Assembly: GCF_000826645.1 (NCBI RefSeq)
Contig: NZ_JXJP01000003.1
Coordinates: forward strand, 310,001-374,000
Length of the DNA: 64,000 nt
Source: Psychroserpens mesophilus
GTDB lineage: Bacteria; Bacteroidota; Bacteroidia; Flavobacteriales; Flavobacteriaceae
Direction of reading: 5' to 3'
The notes under the pieces were generated by a model that worked only from the letters and a program-made list of their open reading frames with translations, was not told the origin of the DNA and did no database searches. The translations under genes and the position numbers were made by a program. The first letter of the stretch is position 1. Every line of letters begins with the position of its first letter. This document shows positions 1 through 9,277 of this stretch, in pieces.

Positions 1-238
1 CGATTTTGAAGCTGTTAAACATCAAATCAGAGCCTTTGAAGGTTGTCAATTTTTAGAGCTTTATCGTGATAAACACAATACGAACCAATTTTTCACGTAT
101 AGTTACTGGAACTCTGAAGCCGATTTAGAACAGTATAGACATTCCGATTTGTTTAAAAGCGTTTGGGCAAAAACCAAACCCTTGTTTAATACAAAACCTG
201 AAGCTTGGAGTGTGGATAAGGTGGTTACCTTAAAATAA
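1..238 (+). CDS. Antibiotic biosynthesis monooxygenase-domain protein, 3' fragment
   Basis: The gene is cut by the left window edge; 78 codons are readable in frame from base 2 to the TAA at 236-238. The fragment resembles the ABM (dimeric alpha-beta barrel) family: a strand-like FEGCQFLELYRD, then FFTYSYWNSEADLEQYRHS and a helix ending in SVWAKTKPLF. Members are small cytoplasmic homodimers, some of them quinol monooxygenases, most with unknown substrate. It is followed after 8 bp by a small membrane protein and then gldF, so it may be the first visible gene of that transcript. Function beyond family level cannot be inferred. Confidence 0.7.
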   Translation, partial: DFEAVKHQIRAFEGCQFLELYRDKHNTNQFFTYSYWNSEADLEQYRHSDLFKSVWAKTKPLFNTKPEAWSVDKVVTLK

Positions 239-246
239 CTGAATTT

Positions 247-474
247 ATGACTGAAACCGAACTTAAAAAAGCGTGGAAAAAAACAATGACACCATTTGTT
301 GTTTTTGTTATTTTATTGATAGTTTCTGTTCTTTTTAATCGGCTTGGAAGTAAAAAACCTACACCTCAAACGGTTAGCCTCTTTGCGTCGGTATATAGTT
401 TAACATTTACTATCTTTTACGGCATTAAAATCGTGTTATTCAGAAAAAAATTGAAACAGCTAAACAACAATTAA
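247..474 (+). CDS. Small two-helix membrane protein upstream of gldF
   Basis: This is a 75-residue protein of unknown function. Two hydrophobic segments are visible, about residues 16-32 (TPFVVFVILLIVSVLF) and 43-62 (VSLFASVYSLTFTIFYGIKI), separated by a basic loop and followed by a lysine-rich tail (FRKKLKQLNNN). The stop codon directly abuts the ATG of gldF at 475, so the two are almost certainly co-transcribed and probably translationally coupled. Both ends are charged, which suggests a helical hairpin in the inner membrane. I do not recognise a named family. Confidence 0.65.
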   Translation: MTETELKKAWKKTMTPFVVFVILLIVSVLFNRLGSKKPTPQTVSLFASVYSLTFTIFYGIKIVLFRKKLKQLNNN

Positions 475-1203
475 ATGATTGCCATACTTAAAAAAGAAAT
501 CAATTCGTTCTTCGCTTCACCCATTGGCTATTTAGTCATTGCTGTGTTCTTATCGATAAATGGCTTATTTCTATGGCTTTTTAAAGGTGAATTTAATATT
601 CTAGATAATGGCTTTGCAGACTTATCAAGCTTTTTTTTACTGGCTCCATGGATTTTGATTTTCCTTGTACCAGCAGTGACTATGCGAAGTTTTGCTGATG
701 AAAAAAAACAAGGCACATTAGAATTATTACTCACCAAACCTATCAGTCATTTACATATCGTTTTTGGAAAATATCTTGGAGCTTTTATTTTAATACTAAT
801 GGCTTTAATTCCGACCTTACTGTATGTTTATACCATTTCAAAATTAGGAAATCCTGAAGGCAATTTAGATATAGGCAGCGTTATGGGTTCGTATTTTGGA
901 TTGCTGTTTTTGGTTGCTGCTTACACTGCTATTGGTGTCTTTGCTTCAAGCCTGACAGATAATCAGATTGTCGCCTTTATTACTGCTGTGTTTATTAGTT
1001 TCTTCTTTTATTTTGGATTTGAAGGGCTTTCAAATTACAATCTGTTTGGAGATGCATTTTTTATAGAAAAACTAGGCATGGAATCTCATTTTAAAAGCAT
1101 GAGTCGAGGAATATTAGATACCAGAGACATCATTTACTTTTTGAGTGTAACTGCCTTATTTTTAACGTTTACAACGTTAAACATTAAACGTGCTAATCAA
1201 TGA
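475..1203 (+). CDS. gldF: Gliding motility ABC transporter permease GldF
   Basis: This is a 242-residue inner-membrane protein of the ABC-2 permease type. It has about six hydrophobic segments and the family signature RSFADEKKQGTLELLLTKPI near residues 71-90. GldF forms an ABC-type complex with GldG and the ATPase GldA (not in this window) and is required for gliding in Flavobacterium johnsoniae; its transported substrate is unknown. Identification rests on the signature, the length and the gldG gene downstream. Its TGA stop overlaps the ATG of the next gene (ATGA, 1200-1203). In most relatives gldG follows gldF directly; here a 162-residue gene lies between them. Confidence 0.9.
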   Translation: MIAILKKEINSFFASPIGYLVIAVFLSINGLFLWLFKGEFNILDNGFADLSSFFLLAPWILIFLVPAVTMRSFADEKKQGTLELLLTKPISHLHIVFGKYLGAFILILMALIPTLLYVYTISKLGNPEGNLDIGSVMGSYFGLLFLVAAYTAIGVFASSLTDNQIVAFITAVFISFFFYFGFEGLSNYNLFGDAFFIEKLGMESHFKSMSRGILDTRDIIYFLSVTALFLTFTTLNIKRANQ

Positions 1204-1688
1204 TAATTACAATTCCATTAGTCATATTGATGTGTGTTGTATTTGTACTTGTCTTTTTGTTTGTAAAAACAATTGATAAACGTAAATGGCTCACGTTATT
1301 TGTGAGTATAATGATAACCCCTTTTATCTATTTTTATGGCGTGTATCCTATGATTAATATTTTTAGCAATTACCATCATCAGAAGTATTTTTCTTCGGAA
1401 TTATGGATTGACAAGCCATCACTTCGTTATGAACTATCTGATGATTTGATGGCATCAGAAGTATTAATTGGAAAAACAAAAACTGAAGTCGAATCGCTTT
1501 TGGGAACTTATGAATGGTTAAGTTGGAATGACTTCAACAAAGATCACGATACTAATAAATGGAATTATAGTTTAGGAATTGAGCCTGGTGCATTTAATAC
1601 TGAAAAAGAATGCGTTGAGATTGTATTTAGCAATGATAAAGTCATTTCTATTAATCCCTTTAAAGAACCTATAAAATTTGATGATTAA
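1200..1688 (+). CDS. Membrane-anchored protein with SmpA/BamE-like domain, inserted between gldF and gldG
   Basis: This is a 162-residue protein. Two N-terminal hydrophobic segments (about residues 3-23 and 31-54) are followed by a soluble domain with SDDLMASEVLIGKTKTEVESL, then a WNYSLG strand and KECVEIVFSNDKVISI. This resembles the small alpha/beta SmpA/OmlA (BamE-like) fold, in which a helix with a GKTKxEVxxLLG motif precedes strands; that assignment is by eye and uncertain. The start overlaps the gldF stop (ATGA) and the end overlaps the start of gldG, so it is translationally embedded in the gldFG operon. A role in GldFG assembly or regulation would be speculation. Confidence 0.6.
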   Translation: MIITIPLVILMCVVFVLVFLFVKTIDKRKWLTLFVSIMITPFIYFYGVYPMINIFSNYHHQKYFSSELWIDKPSLRYELSDDLMASEVLIGKTKTEVESLLGTYEWLSWNDFNKDHDTNKWNYSLGIEPGAFNTEKECVEIVFSNDKVISINPFKEPIKFDD

Positions 1689-3351
1689 AACTAAAAAACA
1701 TATCCTAATTGTATGCATCACATTGATAATTATCATTGTAATCAACTTGATTTCCAAACAAGTATACAAGCGGTTTGATTTAACAAAAGACAAACGTTAC
1801 ACCTTATCTGAAGCAGCCAAGCATACTATTGCAACTGTTGAAGCACCTTTAATAATTGATGTGTTTTTAGAAGGTGATTTCCCTTCAGAATTCAGACGAC
1901 TACGAAATGAAACGCAACAGATTCTTGAAGAATTTTCGGTAGTAAACAGTAACTTGATATTCAATTTTATTAATCCTTTAGAGGATAAATCTACACGAGA
2001 ACAAAACATTCAACAGCTGGCGCAGCGTGGCATGCAACCGTTTCAAATCACAGTTCAGGAAAATGGAAAAACATCACAAGAAGTTGTTATTCCGTGGGCA
2101 TTGGCAAGTTATAATGAACAAACGGTAATTGTTCCGTTAATCAAAAATAAAATTGGCGCTTCGGATCAAGAGTTAGTTAATGGCTCCATTCAAAATTTAG
2201 AATATGTCTTTGCTGAAGCTTTTAAAAAATTAGTGAATCCAAAATCAAAAAAAATAGCCGTATTGAGAGGAAATGCACAACTTAGAGATGCATACATGGC
2301 TGATTTTCTTCAAAAACTAGGTGAGCACTATTTTTTAGCACCTTTTACATTAGATAGCGTTGCTGTTAATCCTCAGAAAACCTTAAATGATCTTAAATCA
2401 TACGATTTAATAATTTCGGCAAAGCCAATGGAACCTTTTTCCGAAGAAGAAAAATACGTCTTAGATCAATACACAATGCATGGCGGAAAAAGTCTTTGGT
2501 TAACAGAAGCTATTGTAATGGATAAAGATAGTCTGTACAGCAATTCAGGTAAAGCTGTAGCCGTAAATAATGATTTAAATCTCAATGATTTTTTCTTTAA
2601 ATATGGTGTGCGAATCAATCCAGTAATGGTTAACGACCTCTACTCGGCTCCAATTACTTTAGCCATAGGAGAAGGCAGTAATGCGCAATTTCAACCTGTA
2701 CAGTGGCCATATTCACCTTTAGCAGCTAATAATCCGAATCATCCTATTACGACTAATATTAATCCGGTACGTTTTGATTTTGCCAGTCAGATCGATACGT
2801 TAAAAAATTCAGTAGATAAAACCATTTTATTAAGAAGCTCTCAATTGACGAAATTGGTCGGAGTTCCTAGTGAAGTGGATTTAGAAATTGTAACTAAAGA
2901 ACCAGATCCAAAAACGTATGTAGATCCGTACCAATCACTCGCTGTTTTGTTAGAAGGTGAATTTACTTCTGTTTACGAAAATAGAGTTAAACCATTTCAA
3001 TTAACTGATGATAAAACGAAGAGTACCTCAACAAAAATGATTGTAATTGCCGATGGTGATGTGATTAAAAATGATGTTATTAAAAATAAGCCTCAGGAAC
3101 TCGGTTTTGATCGTATGACTGGTCGCAGGTTTGGCAATTCAGAATTTCTAGAGAATGCGGTTAATTATTTGTTGAATGACGACGGATTGATGGACATCAG
3201 AACAAAAGATATTGCGCTTCAATTTTTAGATCCACAGAAAATTGAAAAGGAGAAAACCCAATGGCAAATTATCAACATTGCTTTACCTCTTGTAATCTTA
3301 GCCATTTTTGGTTTTAGTTTTAATTATCTACGAAGAAAAAAGTATCAATAG
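1681..3351 (+). CDS. gldG: Gliding motility ABC transporter substrate-binding-like subunit GldG
   Basis: This is a 556-residue protein with a transmembrane helix near residues 6-24, a large periplasmic region, and a second helix near the C-terminus (WQIINIALPLVILAIFGFSF) followed by a basic end. The DLTKDKRYTLSEAAKHTI motif just after the first helix is typical of GldG and related ABC-type auxiliary transport proteins. I place the start at the ATG at 1681; a TTG one codon earlier (1678) is also in frame. The start overlaps the end of the upstream insert gene by 8 bp. A strong bidirectional hairpin follows the stop. Confidence 0.9.
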   Translation: MIKTKKHILIVCITLIIIIVINLISKQVYKRFDLTKDKRYTLSEAAKHTIATVEAPLIIDVFLEGDFPSEFRRLRNETQQILEEFSVVNSNLIFNFINPLEDKSTREQNIQQLAQRGMQPFQITVQENGKTSQEVVIPWALASYNEQTVIVPLIKNKIGASDQELVNGSIQNLEYVFAEAFKKLVNPKSKKIAVLRGNAQLRDAYMADFLQKLGEHYFLAPFTLDSVAVNPQKTLNDLKSYDLIISAKPMEPFSEEEKYVLDQYTMHGGKSLWLTEAIVMDKDSLYSNSGKAVAVNNDLNLNDFFFKYGVRINPVMVNDLYSAPITLAIGEGSNAQFQPVQWPYSPLAANNPNHPITTNINPVRFDFASQIDTLKNSVDKTILLRSSQLTKLVGVPSEVDLEIVTKEPDPKTYVDPYQSLAVLLEGEFTSVYENRVKPFQLTDDKTKSTSTKMIVIADGDVIKNDVIKNKPQELGFDRMTGRRFGNSEFLENAVNYLLNDDGLMDIRTKDIALQFLDPQKIEKEKTQWQIINIALPLVILAIFGFSFNYLRRKKYQ

Positions 3352-3360
3352 GCATATAAA

Positions 3361-3389
3361 AAAAGACCACAAACTAGTTGTGGTCTTTT
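3361..3389. terminator. Bidirectional intrinsic terminator between gldG and the subtilase gene
   Basis: A perfect 12-bp stem (3361-3372 pairing with 3378-3389) has a 5-nt loop, with an A-run on one side and a T-run on the other. It lies between two convergent genes and can serve both strands. Confidence 0.85.
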
Positions 3390-3411
3390 ATTTACTATGA
3401 AACGCAAGCTA

Positions 3412-6327
3412 TTATTTTACAATAAGCTTTTTCACGCCTTTTTTATTTCCACTATTGATTTCTACAAAGTAAATACCTGCTGATAAGCTGGTCGTATTTA
3501 CAATCTTTCTATCCTGTGAGTTAAATGCTTTAGAGATTAAAGCTCTACCATTAAGATCATAAACTGCAAGTTTAACGTTACTACTTTGATTTTGCAGTGA
3601 AAACTCGAAGTAATCTTTTGCAGGATTAGGGAATAACTCGAAACCTTCCAACGTATTCTCAGTGATACTTAGTGGTCCTGCTGTTTCACAGAACTCTATC
3701 GCAAAGTTAGCTAAAGCGCCACCATCATTATCAAATCCGTCAATAACTCTTAACGTCCAATCTCCAGCAGAATTTTCAGTAATAAAAGGAGACATTAAAT
3801 TTTGTGCTCTTAAAACACCTGTAACAGCTGGTGTTGCATCTGCGCATTCAAAAGCAGCTCCACTATCGTCAAATATCACATTGATGTTATTAGAATCGCC
3901 ACATGCACCATTCATTAAAACAACTTCAGTTCCTGAAGGACTAATTAAACTTATTGTTAAATCTGCCAACCACGTATGGGTTAAAGCCACTGTAACATTG
4001 ATATCACCAATCAGAACATTATCTGCTGGTGGAATCGTTATAACCGATTGAATTTCATTTGGTACAAGACTGATACCTATTGGAGTATCTTGAGCTGTAG
4101 CAATACTAGAGCAATTAATACTTTCTGTGGTAAAAGATGCATCAGAGAAATTCCCTTCTACACATTCTGAAACTGGCTTAACTCTCCAATAGTATTGTGA
4201 ATTATCGTTTAATCCTGGAACAGATACATTGGTTTCAGAAGTTGTTGTTGAAAAAATAATTTCTGAAAAATCAGAGGCAGATGATACCTCAACTTCATAT
4301 TGCGTTGCATTAGCTTCCGCATCCCAAGTCAAATTAGGATAAATAAACACATCTGTTTCTCCATTATTAGGATAGTTTAAAGTTGTAGTATTTATAGGAG
4401 CAGCACTTAAAACTTCTAACTCCATATCTGTTTGCTTTGTGAATGAACCTCCAGAACCAACTACTGTAAAAGGATAAATTCCAGCCGCAACAGTACTTAA
4501 TCCTGAAATTTCAAGAATAAAGTCTTCATCTGCAGTGATTACTGATGGTGTAAAAGTAGCAACAGCACCTGCAGGCAAACCTGTCGCAGATAATGTTGTT
4601 GGCCCATTATAAGATGCATTAGATTCATAATTAAACTCAAATTCTGCAACTTGATCAGCACAAGAAACTTTACTAATGTTATCTGGTGTAAATGTGAAAT
4701 CAGATTCAGTAATTCCTGTAGCAATTAAAGAAAAATCTTGTGATCCATCTAGTAAAGTCCCCATATGAGTGACTCTTATAATATAATCACCAGCAGGAAC
4801 ATCAATCTCAACTTTTTCAACATTATCAACATCGTTTACTTGTTTAAAAGGCGCTGATGATGTAAATCCAGGAATGAATCTCCATGGATAATGTAACGTA
4901 CCATTAGTATCTTCTAAAACGACATTTAAATCGTTAACTAATCGCGGTGTAGTATCATCTTCAATAGAAGAAATATTCCCTGCAGGATCAGTCCAAGCGA
5001 TTGTTACTACAAGAGGATCCACTCCATTTGAAGTTACCGTTCTTGTATATGTTCCAGAATTATTAAGGGTAAGCTCTTCTATAAGAGATTCATAGCCCTC
5101 ATGTAATATGGCCTCAGCAGCAGCTTCAGCATTTAGCAAACCCCAACCAAATCTATAATCCGGACCTGGCGCAGAGCCAGCTTCAGAAGCAGTTTGAATA
5201 ATTAGTGCTCTAATCGTAGCAGACTTCATGAAATTACCATGGATATCGCCATATAACTCTTGCAATAGCGCCAAAGTTCCAGTAACACTTGGAGCTGCCA
5301 TTGAAGTTCCATTATAAAATGCATAGGAATCATTACCATTGGCATCTGATGAGTATGTATTTACACCTTTTGCAGATATATCTGGTTTAACTCTACCGTC
5401 ATCAGTTGGTCCCCAACTACTAAAATTCGACATTACAACGCTACTTGGGCCAGTGTAATTATTTACTTGGTTTACTGCTGCAACAACAATATTATTTTTT
5501 GCGCATTTATTTCCAGTTAAAAGATCATATCCATTATCTGAAGAATTAACACCTGTATTTCTATCATTTCCGGCGGAATACACAGGCATGTAATACGGTG
5601 TATTGTATAATAATTGGTCTAATGATCTCGCTGCATTAGAATACGTCCCTAAAAAAGATGTTGTCACGTTTCCAGCTGGCACACCATAAGAATGATTTGA
5701 AAGCAGAAGTCCTGCCGCAGCTTGTGGAGTCATTTCACCTAAGTCATTATCAAAATCGTTTGCATGCAATGTTGCTTTTGGAGCCATACCCTTGGCAGAA
5801 ATTTCTGGATCACCAGATCCAGCTATTGTTCCCGAAACGTGTGTTGCATGGCTACTAAGAGCATTTGCATCATCAACTTGCTGAACTCTCCCCTGTAACA
5901 ACTCATGTGACTGTAAAACTATACCTCCATCCCATACGCCAACAATCATGCCTTCGCCTTCAATTTCTAGATCCAACGGACTTGGCCCAGGATATAACCT
6001 GTGTGCTCTAACCGTTCGTCCAGCGCCTTGGTTGGTTGTTGATGTATAAAGTAATGATCCGTCTTCCAATACTTTATGAAGTACCGCTATTCCACCATTT
6101 TCTTTTTCAACATATACTGGAATATTATTAGCAGCAGCATAAGCCTTTGCAGCTTCGAAGTCTTCTTCAAAAGTTCTTGTGTATTCAAGAGCAAGCTGTG
6201 CTAATAACTCTTGATCATAAGTGTCAGCTATAGCTTTCTTTTGGGCAGGTGTTTGTGCAAACAAATTAAAAGATAGACACAAGCATAAGATAAGTACAAC
6301 ATGTACTTGGCAAGTAAGTTTTTTCAT
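3412..6327 (-). CDS. Secreted S8 family serine peptidase (subtilase) with T9SS sorting domain
   Basis: This is a 971-residue exported protease. A signal peptide (residues 1-24, ending FNLFAQ) precedes the subtilase domain: Asp133 in VGVWDGGI, His163 in HATHVSGTIAG, oxyanion Asn254 in SAGND and nucleophile Ser342 in NGTSMAAPS. Downstream are a pre-peptidase/P-like segment, an immunoglobulin-like region, a fibronectin type III module (NYPNNGETDVFIYPNLTWDA), a proprotein-convertase P domain (LADLTISLISPSGTEVVLM, FDDSGA) and a C-terminal T9SS type A sorting domain (FELFPNPAKDYF ending GVKKLIVK). It is expected to cross the outer membrane through the gliding-linked T9SS and degrade extracellular protein. 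All three catalytic residues are intact. Confidence 0.92.
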   Translation of the reverse strand: MKKLTCQVHVVLILCLCLSFNLFAQTPAQKKAIADTYDQELLAQLALEYTRTFEEDFEAAKAYAAANNIPVYVEKENGGIAVLHKVLEDGSLLYTSTTNQGAGRTVRAHRLYPGPSPLDLEIEGEGMIVGVWDGGIVLQSHELLQGRVQQVDDANALSSHATHVSGTIAGSGDPEISAKGMAPKATLHANDFDNDLGEMTPQAAAGLLLSNHSYGVPAGNVTTSFLGTYSNAARSLDQLLYNTPYYMPVYSAGNDRNTGVNSSDNGYDLLTGNKCAKNNIVVAAVNQVNNYTGPSSVVMSNFSSWGPTDDGRVKPDISAKGVNTYSSDANGNDSYAFYNGTSMAAPSVTGTLALLQELYGDIHGNFMKSATIRALIIQTASEAGSAPGPDYRFGWGLLNAEAAAEAILHEGYESLIEELTLNNSGTYTRTVTSNGVDPLVVTIAWTDPAGNISSIEDDTTPRLVNDLNVVLEDTNGTLHYPWRFIPGFTSSAPFKQVNDVDNVEKVEIDVPAGDYIIRVTHMGTLLDGSQDFSLIATGITESDFTFTPDNISKVSCADQVAEFEFNYESNASYNGPTTLSATGLPAGAVATFTPSVITADEDFILEISGLSTVAAGIYPFTVVGSGGSFTKQTDMELEVLSAAPINTTTLNYPNNGETDVFIYPNLTWDAEANATQYEVEVSSASDFSEIIFSTTTSETNVSVPGLNDNSQYYWRVKPVSECVEGNFSDASFTTESINCSSIATAQDTPIGISLVPNEIQSVITIPPADNVLIGDINVTVALTHTWLADLTISLISPSGTEVVLMNGACGDSNNINVIFDDSGAAFECADATPAVTGVLRAQNLMSPFITENSAGDWTLRVIDGFDNDGGALANFAIEFCETAGPLSITENTLEGFELFPNPAKDYFEFSLQNQSSNVKLAVYDLNGRALISKAFNSQDRKIVNTTSLSAGIYFVEINSGNKKGVKKLIVK

Positions 6328-6499
6328 AATAAGTTATTTTTTTTTATAAAATTAATTCATTTTCAACAATAAAACTAACAAGTGTTAATTAAAAGGATTT
6401 TTTTTAACGAAATCAATATTTTTTTACAAGAATAAAATATAATAGTCAAGTGTTAATAAAATTGTATAAATAAGGTTTACGTTTATCACTTTATTAAAA

Positions 6500-6507
6500 T
6501 ATATTTG
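6500..6507 (+). promoter_or_regulatory. dnaN promoter -7 element (TATATTTG)
   Basis: The octamer is a perfect match to the Bacteroidota -7 consensus TAnnTTTG. A TTTA (6476-6479) lies about 20 bp upstream as a -33-like element, and the dnaN ATG is 26 bp downstream. Confidence 0.6.
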
Positions 6508-6533
6508 TTGTTCAATTTTTTTATATAAAACAC

Positions 6534-7652
6534 ATGAAATTTATAGTATCCAGTACATATTTACTCAAGCAATTACAGGTTTTAGGTGGTGTTATTAATA
6601 ATTCTAACACATTACCTATTTTAGATAACTTTCTTTTTGAATTAAAAGATTCAAAACTTACAGTATCGGCAAGTGATCTTGAAACGACAATGTCATCTAC
6701 TTTAGATGTTGAAAGTGATGAAGATGGAAGTATTGCTTTACCAGCGCGTTTGCTTTTAGATACCTTAAAAACATTTCCTGAGCAACCGTTAACCTTTGTT
6801 GTAGAAGATAATAATACTGTTGAAATCAGTTCTAATCATGGAAAATATGCATTAGCTTATGCTAATGGAAATGAATTCCCTAAAGCTGTCGTACTCGATA
6901 ATCCTAGTACAACTACAATTGCAGGTGATATTTTAGCGACTGCGATTAGTAAAACGATTTTTGCAGCAGGAAATGACGATTTGCGTCCAGTGATGAGTGG
7001 TGTGTTTTTTCAATTTTCAACAGAAGGTTTGACATTTGTTGCTACTGATGCGCACAAACTGGTAAAATATACACGTGAAGATGTGACTGCAGATCAAGTG
7101 GCAGAATTTATAATGCCAAAAAAACCTTTAAATCTTTTAAAAGGAATTTTAGCAACAAGTGATGATGTCATTACAATTGAATACAATGATTCTAATGCGA
7201 AATTTACTTTTGAGAACTCTGTATTGGTATGTCGTCTAATTGATGGAAAGTATCCTAATTACGAAGCTGTTATTCCAAAGGAAAATCCTAATAAATTAAC
7301 TATTGACAGAACACAATTTTTAAATTCTGTTCGTCGTGTAAGTATCTTTTCGAATAAAACAACGCATCAAATCCGTTTAAAAATTGCAGGAGCTGAATTA
7401 AATATTTCTGCGGAAGATATTGATTACTCAAACAAAGCAGAAGAACGATTAACTTGTGACTACCAAGGCGATGATATGCAAATTGGTTTTAACTCTCGTT
7501 TCTTAACTGAAATGCTTAATAACCTTAATGCTGATCAGGTACAGTTGGAAATGAGTTTACCTAACAGAGCAGGAATCTTAACACCTATTGATGGTTTAGA
7601 TGAAGGTGAGCAAGTGACCATGTTGGTTATGCCTGTAATGCTGAATAGTTAA
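6534..7652 (+). CDS. dnaN: DNA polymerase III beta subunit (sliding clamp)
   Basis: This is a 372-residue protein, the usual length for the beta clamp. The N-terminus MKFIVSSTYLLKQLQVLGGVI and the internal FVATDAHKLVKY, FPNYEAVIPKENPNKL-like (KYPNYEAVIPKENPN) and C-terminal LVMPVMLNS segments are characteristic of DnaN. The clamp is a ring-shaped homodimer that tethers the replicative polymerase to DNA and recruits MutS, Hda-type and other partners. A consensus -7 promoter lies just upstream and a strong terminator just downstream, so it is probably monocistronic. There is no dnaA or recF neighbour, which is common in this phylum. Confidence 0.97.
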   Translation: MKFIVSSTYLLKQLQVLGGVINNSNTLPILDNFLFELKDSKLTVSASDLETTMSSTLDVESDEDGSIALPARLLLDTLKTFPEQPLTFVVEDNNTVEISSNHGKYALAYANGNEFPKAVVLDNPSTTTIAGDILATAISKTIFAAGNDDLRPVMSGVFFQFSTEGLTFVATDAHKLVKYTREDVTADQVAEFIMPKKPLNLLKGILATSDDVITIEYNDSNAKFTFENSVLVCRLIDGKYPNYEAVIPKENPNKLTIDRTQFLNSVRRVSIFSNKTTHQIRLKIAGAELNISAEDIDYSNKAEERLTCDYQGDDMQIGFNSRFLTEMLNNLNADQVQLEMSLPNRAGILTPIDGLDEGEQVTMLVMPVMLNS

Positions 7653-7683
7653 TTATAAAGCAAAACATTATATAAAAGTTTAA

Positions 7684-7710
7684 AAACGCACACTTACATA
7701 GTGTGCGTTT
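7684..7710. terminator. Intrinsic terminator after dnaN
   Basis: A perfect 10-bp stem (7684-7693 with 7701-7710), GC-rich at its core, has a 7-nt loop and is followed by a T-rich tract. Confidence 0.85.
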
Positions 7711-7778
7711 ATTATTTGTAATACTTAAAAAAGTATCATTAATAGTTTTAATTACATGACTTACTTTTATTAAATACT

Positions 7779-8777
7779 ATGGATTCGTTTACTCAAATTG
7801 TATTAGGGGCAGCTGTTGGTGAAGCTGTTTTAGGAAAAAAAATAGGAAATAGAGCACTTTTTTATGGTGCTCTAGCTGGAACAATCCCTGATTTAGATGT
7901 ACTTGCTTCTTATTTTACGGATACGGTTTCTGCGCTTTCTATACATCGTGGATTTACACATTCCATTGTCTTTTCGATACTTTTTGCACCTCTTTTTGGC
8001 TGGATAGTTTCCCGCTATGAAAAGTTTAAAAGTTTTAAAGGTTGGTCTTGGTTATTTTTCTGGGCATTTGTAACACATCCCATTTTAGATGCTCATACGA
8101 CTTGGGGAACTCAATTGTTTTGGCCTTTTAAGATACGATTGGCCTTCAAAACAATTTTTGTTATTGATCCCCTCTACACCATACCCTTTTTAGTATTTCT
8201 AATTCTTGCTATAAGACAAAATAGATCCTCTAAAAAGCGTCAATTTTATAATAAAACAGGTATAATCGTCAGTTCGACATATTTAGTATTAACGTTTTTT
8301 TTAAAATGGTTGGCGTTTACTCAATTTCAAGATGCTTTGAAAGAGCAACAAATAGATTATAGACAATTAGATACTAGGCCTTCTCCTTTAAATACTGTTC
8401 TTTGGAGTGCTAATGTGGAAACTAAAAATTCTTATTTACTCGGAAATTATTCTTTTTTTGATTCAAAACCCATCACTTTTGAAACCTATCCTAAAAATCA
8501 TGGGTTTTTAGGAAGTCTAATTGAAGACAAAAACGTAAAACGAATGATTACAATTTCTGAAGGATGGTATACAATTACTAAAAAAAATGACAACCTATAT
8601 TTTAACGATTTACGATTTGGGCTTTTAAGTATCGAACCAAATTCTGAAAAATTTGTATTTCAATATAAGTTAGATGTTGATGAATTTGGTCACGTTTTGT
8701 TTACCGAAGAACCAAAAGAAAATCGCGATGCAAAAAAATTATTATCTGAATTATGGATGCGATTAAAAGGAAATTAA
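7779..8777 (+). CDS. YdjM/DUF457-like membrane-bound metal-dependent hydrolase
   Basis: This 332-residue inner-membrane protein belongs to the YdjM/YfhO-like family annotated as LexA-binding, membrane-bound metal-dependent hydrolase. The N-terminal DSFTQIVLGAAVGEAVLGKK is typical. Conserved polar motifs sit beside membrane helices: IPDLDVL, HRGFTHS and THPILDAHTTWG. These Asp and His residues are the likely metal ligands. Four or five hydrophobic segments span roughly residues 1-175, followed by a soluble C-terminal domain of about 150 residues. The substrate is unknown for the family. It is bracketed by terminators on both sides and so is probably monocistronic. Confidence 0.8.
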   Translation: MDSFTQIVLGAAVGEAVLGKKIGNRALFYGALAGTIPDLDVLASYFTDTVSALSIHRGFTHSIVFSILFAPLFGWIVSRYEKFKSFKGWSWLFFWAFVTHPILDAHTTWGTQLFWPFKIRLAFKTIFVIDPLYTIPFLVFLILAIRQNRSSKKRQFYNKTGIIVSSTYLVLTFFLKWLAFTQFQDALKEQQIDYRQLDTRPSPLNTVLWSANVETKNSYLLGNYSFFDSKPITFETYPKNHGFLGSLIEDKNVKRMITISEGWYTITKKNDNLYFNDLRFGLLSIEPNSEKFVFQYKLDVDEFGHVLFTEEPKENRDAKKLLSELWMRLKGN

Positions 8778-8818
8778 ATATTTCAACCAAATCAATAGAT
8801 ATCAATCTAAAACGAAAA

Positions 8819-8844
8819 AACGCGCACTTAATTAAGTGCGCGTT
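8819..8844. terminator. Bidirectional terminator (26-nt perfect palindrome)
   Basis: A perfect inverted repeat is centred on TTAATTAA with a GCGCGC-type stem, preceded by A-rich and followed by T-rich sequence. It lies between convergent genes ending at 8777 (+) and 8871 (-). Confidence 0.85.
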
Positions 8845-8870
8845 CTTATTTACCTCTTTATAAAATATAA

Positions 8871-9209
8871 CTAACTAATAAAATTAAGAGATAAAGGATA
8901 TCTTGGTGTTTCACCATGGCTAGCTTTTACAGCATTGATAATGGGATATATAAATGATAACAGACATAAGATGAGTAATCCTACAAACCCTAATCCAAAT
9001 GCCAATATTAAAGGAATACAGATTAAACTGTAAATTAACATACTAATCTGAAAATTTAAAATATGCTTTCCTTGTTGATCCATTTTATACACATTGTCTT
9101 TTTGAGTTAACCAAATAACTAATGGCACTATGAGTCCACCGAAGCCTGTTATAAAGGTTAGTAATTGACTCAAATGTGTTAAAACGATAAGTTGATTATC
9201 TTGTCTCAT
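8871..9209 (-). CDS. DUF4870 domain-containing membrane protein
   Basis: This protein has 112 residues from the ATG at 9209. The sequence DNQLIVLTHLSQLLTFITGF, then IVPLVIWLTQKD and HILNFQISMLIYSLI, followed by a last helix and NAVKASHGETPRYPLSL, matches the DUF4870 family. That family has three to four membrane helices, is usually about 110 residues long, and has no known biochemical function. A longer reading from a TTG at 9251 adds residues MRPIGVFNQNNHLI that do not resemble the family, so I reject it. The gene lies 68 bp beyond the stop of no other minus gene and ends at the shared terminator. Confidence 0.75.
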   Translation of the reverse strand: MRQDNQLIVLTHLSQLLTFITGFGGLIVPLVIWLTQKDNVYKMDQQGKHILNFQISMLIYSLICIPLILAFGLGFVGLLILCLLSFIYPIINAVKASHGETPRYPLSLNFIS

Positions 9210-9277
9210 GATTAAGTGATTATTTTGATTGAATACACCTATTGGACGCAAATCAATTAAAAATGTTACACTTAATG

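Noticed and set aside
6328-6533. Region upstream of dnaN considered as a replication origin
   Set aside because: No dnaA neighbour or cluster of DnaA boxes was seen; only a promoter is supported.
9210-9251. Longer DUF4870 reading from a TTG at 9251
   Set aside because: The added 14 residues do not resemble the family, and a good ATG exists at 9209.
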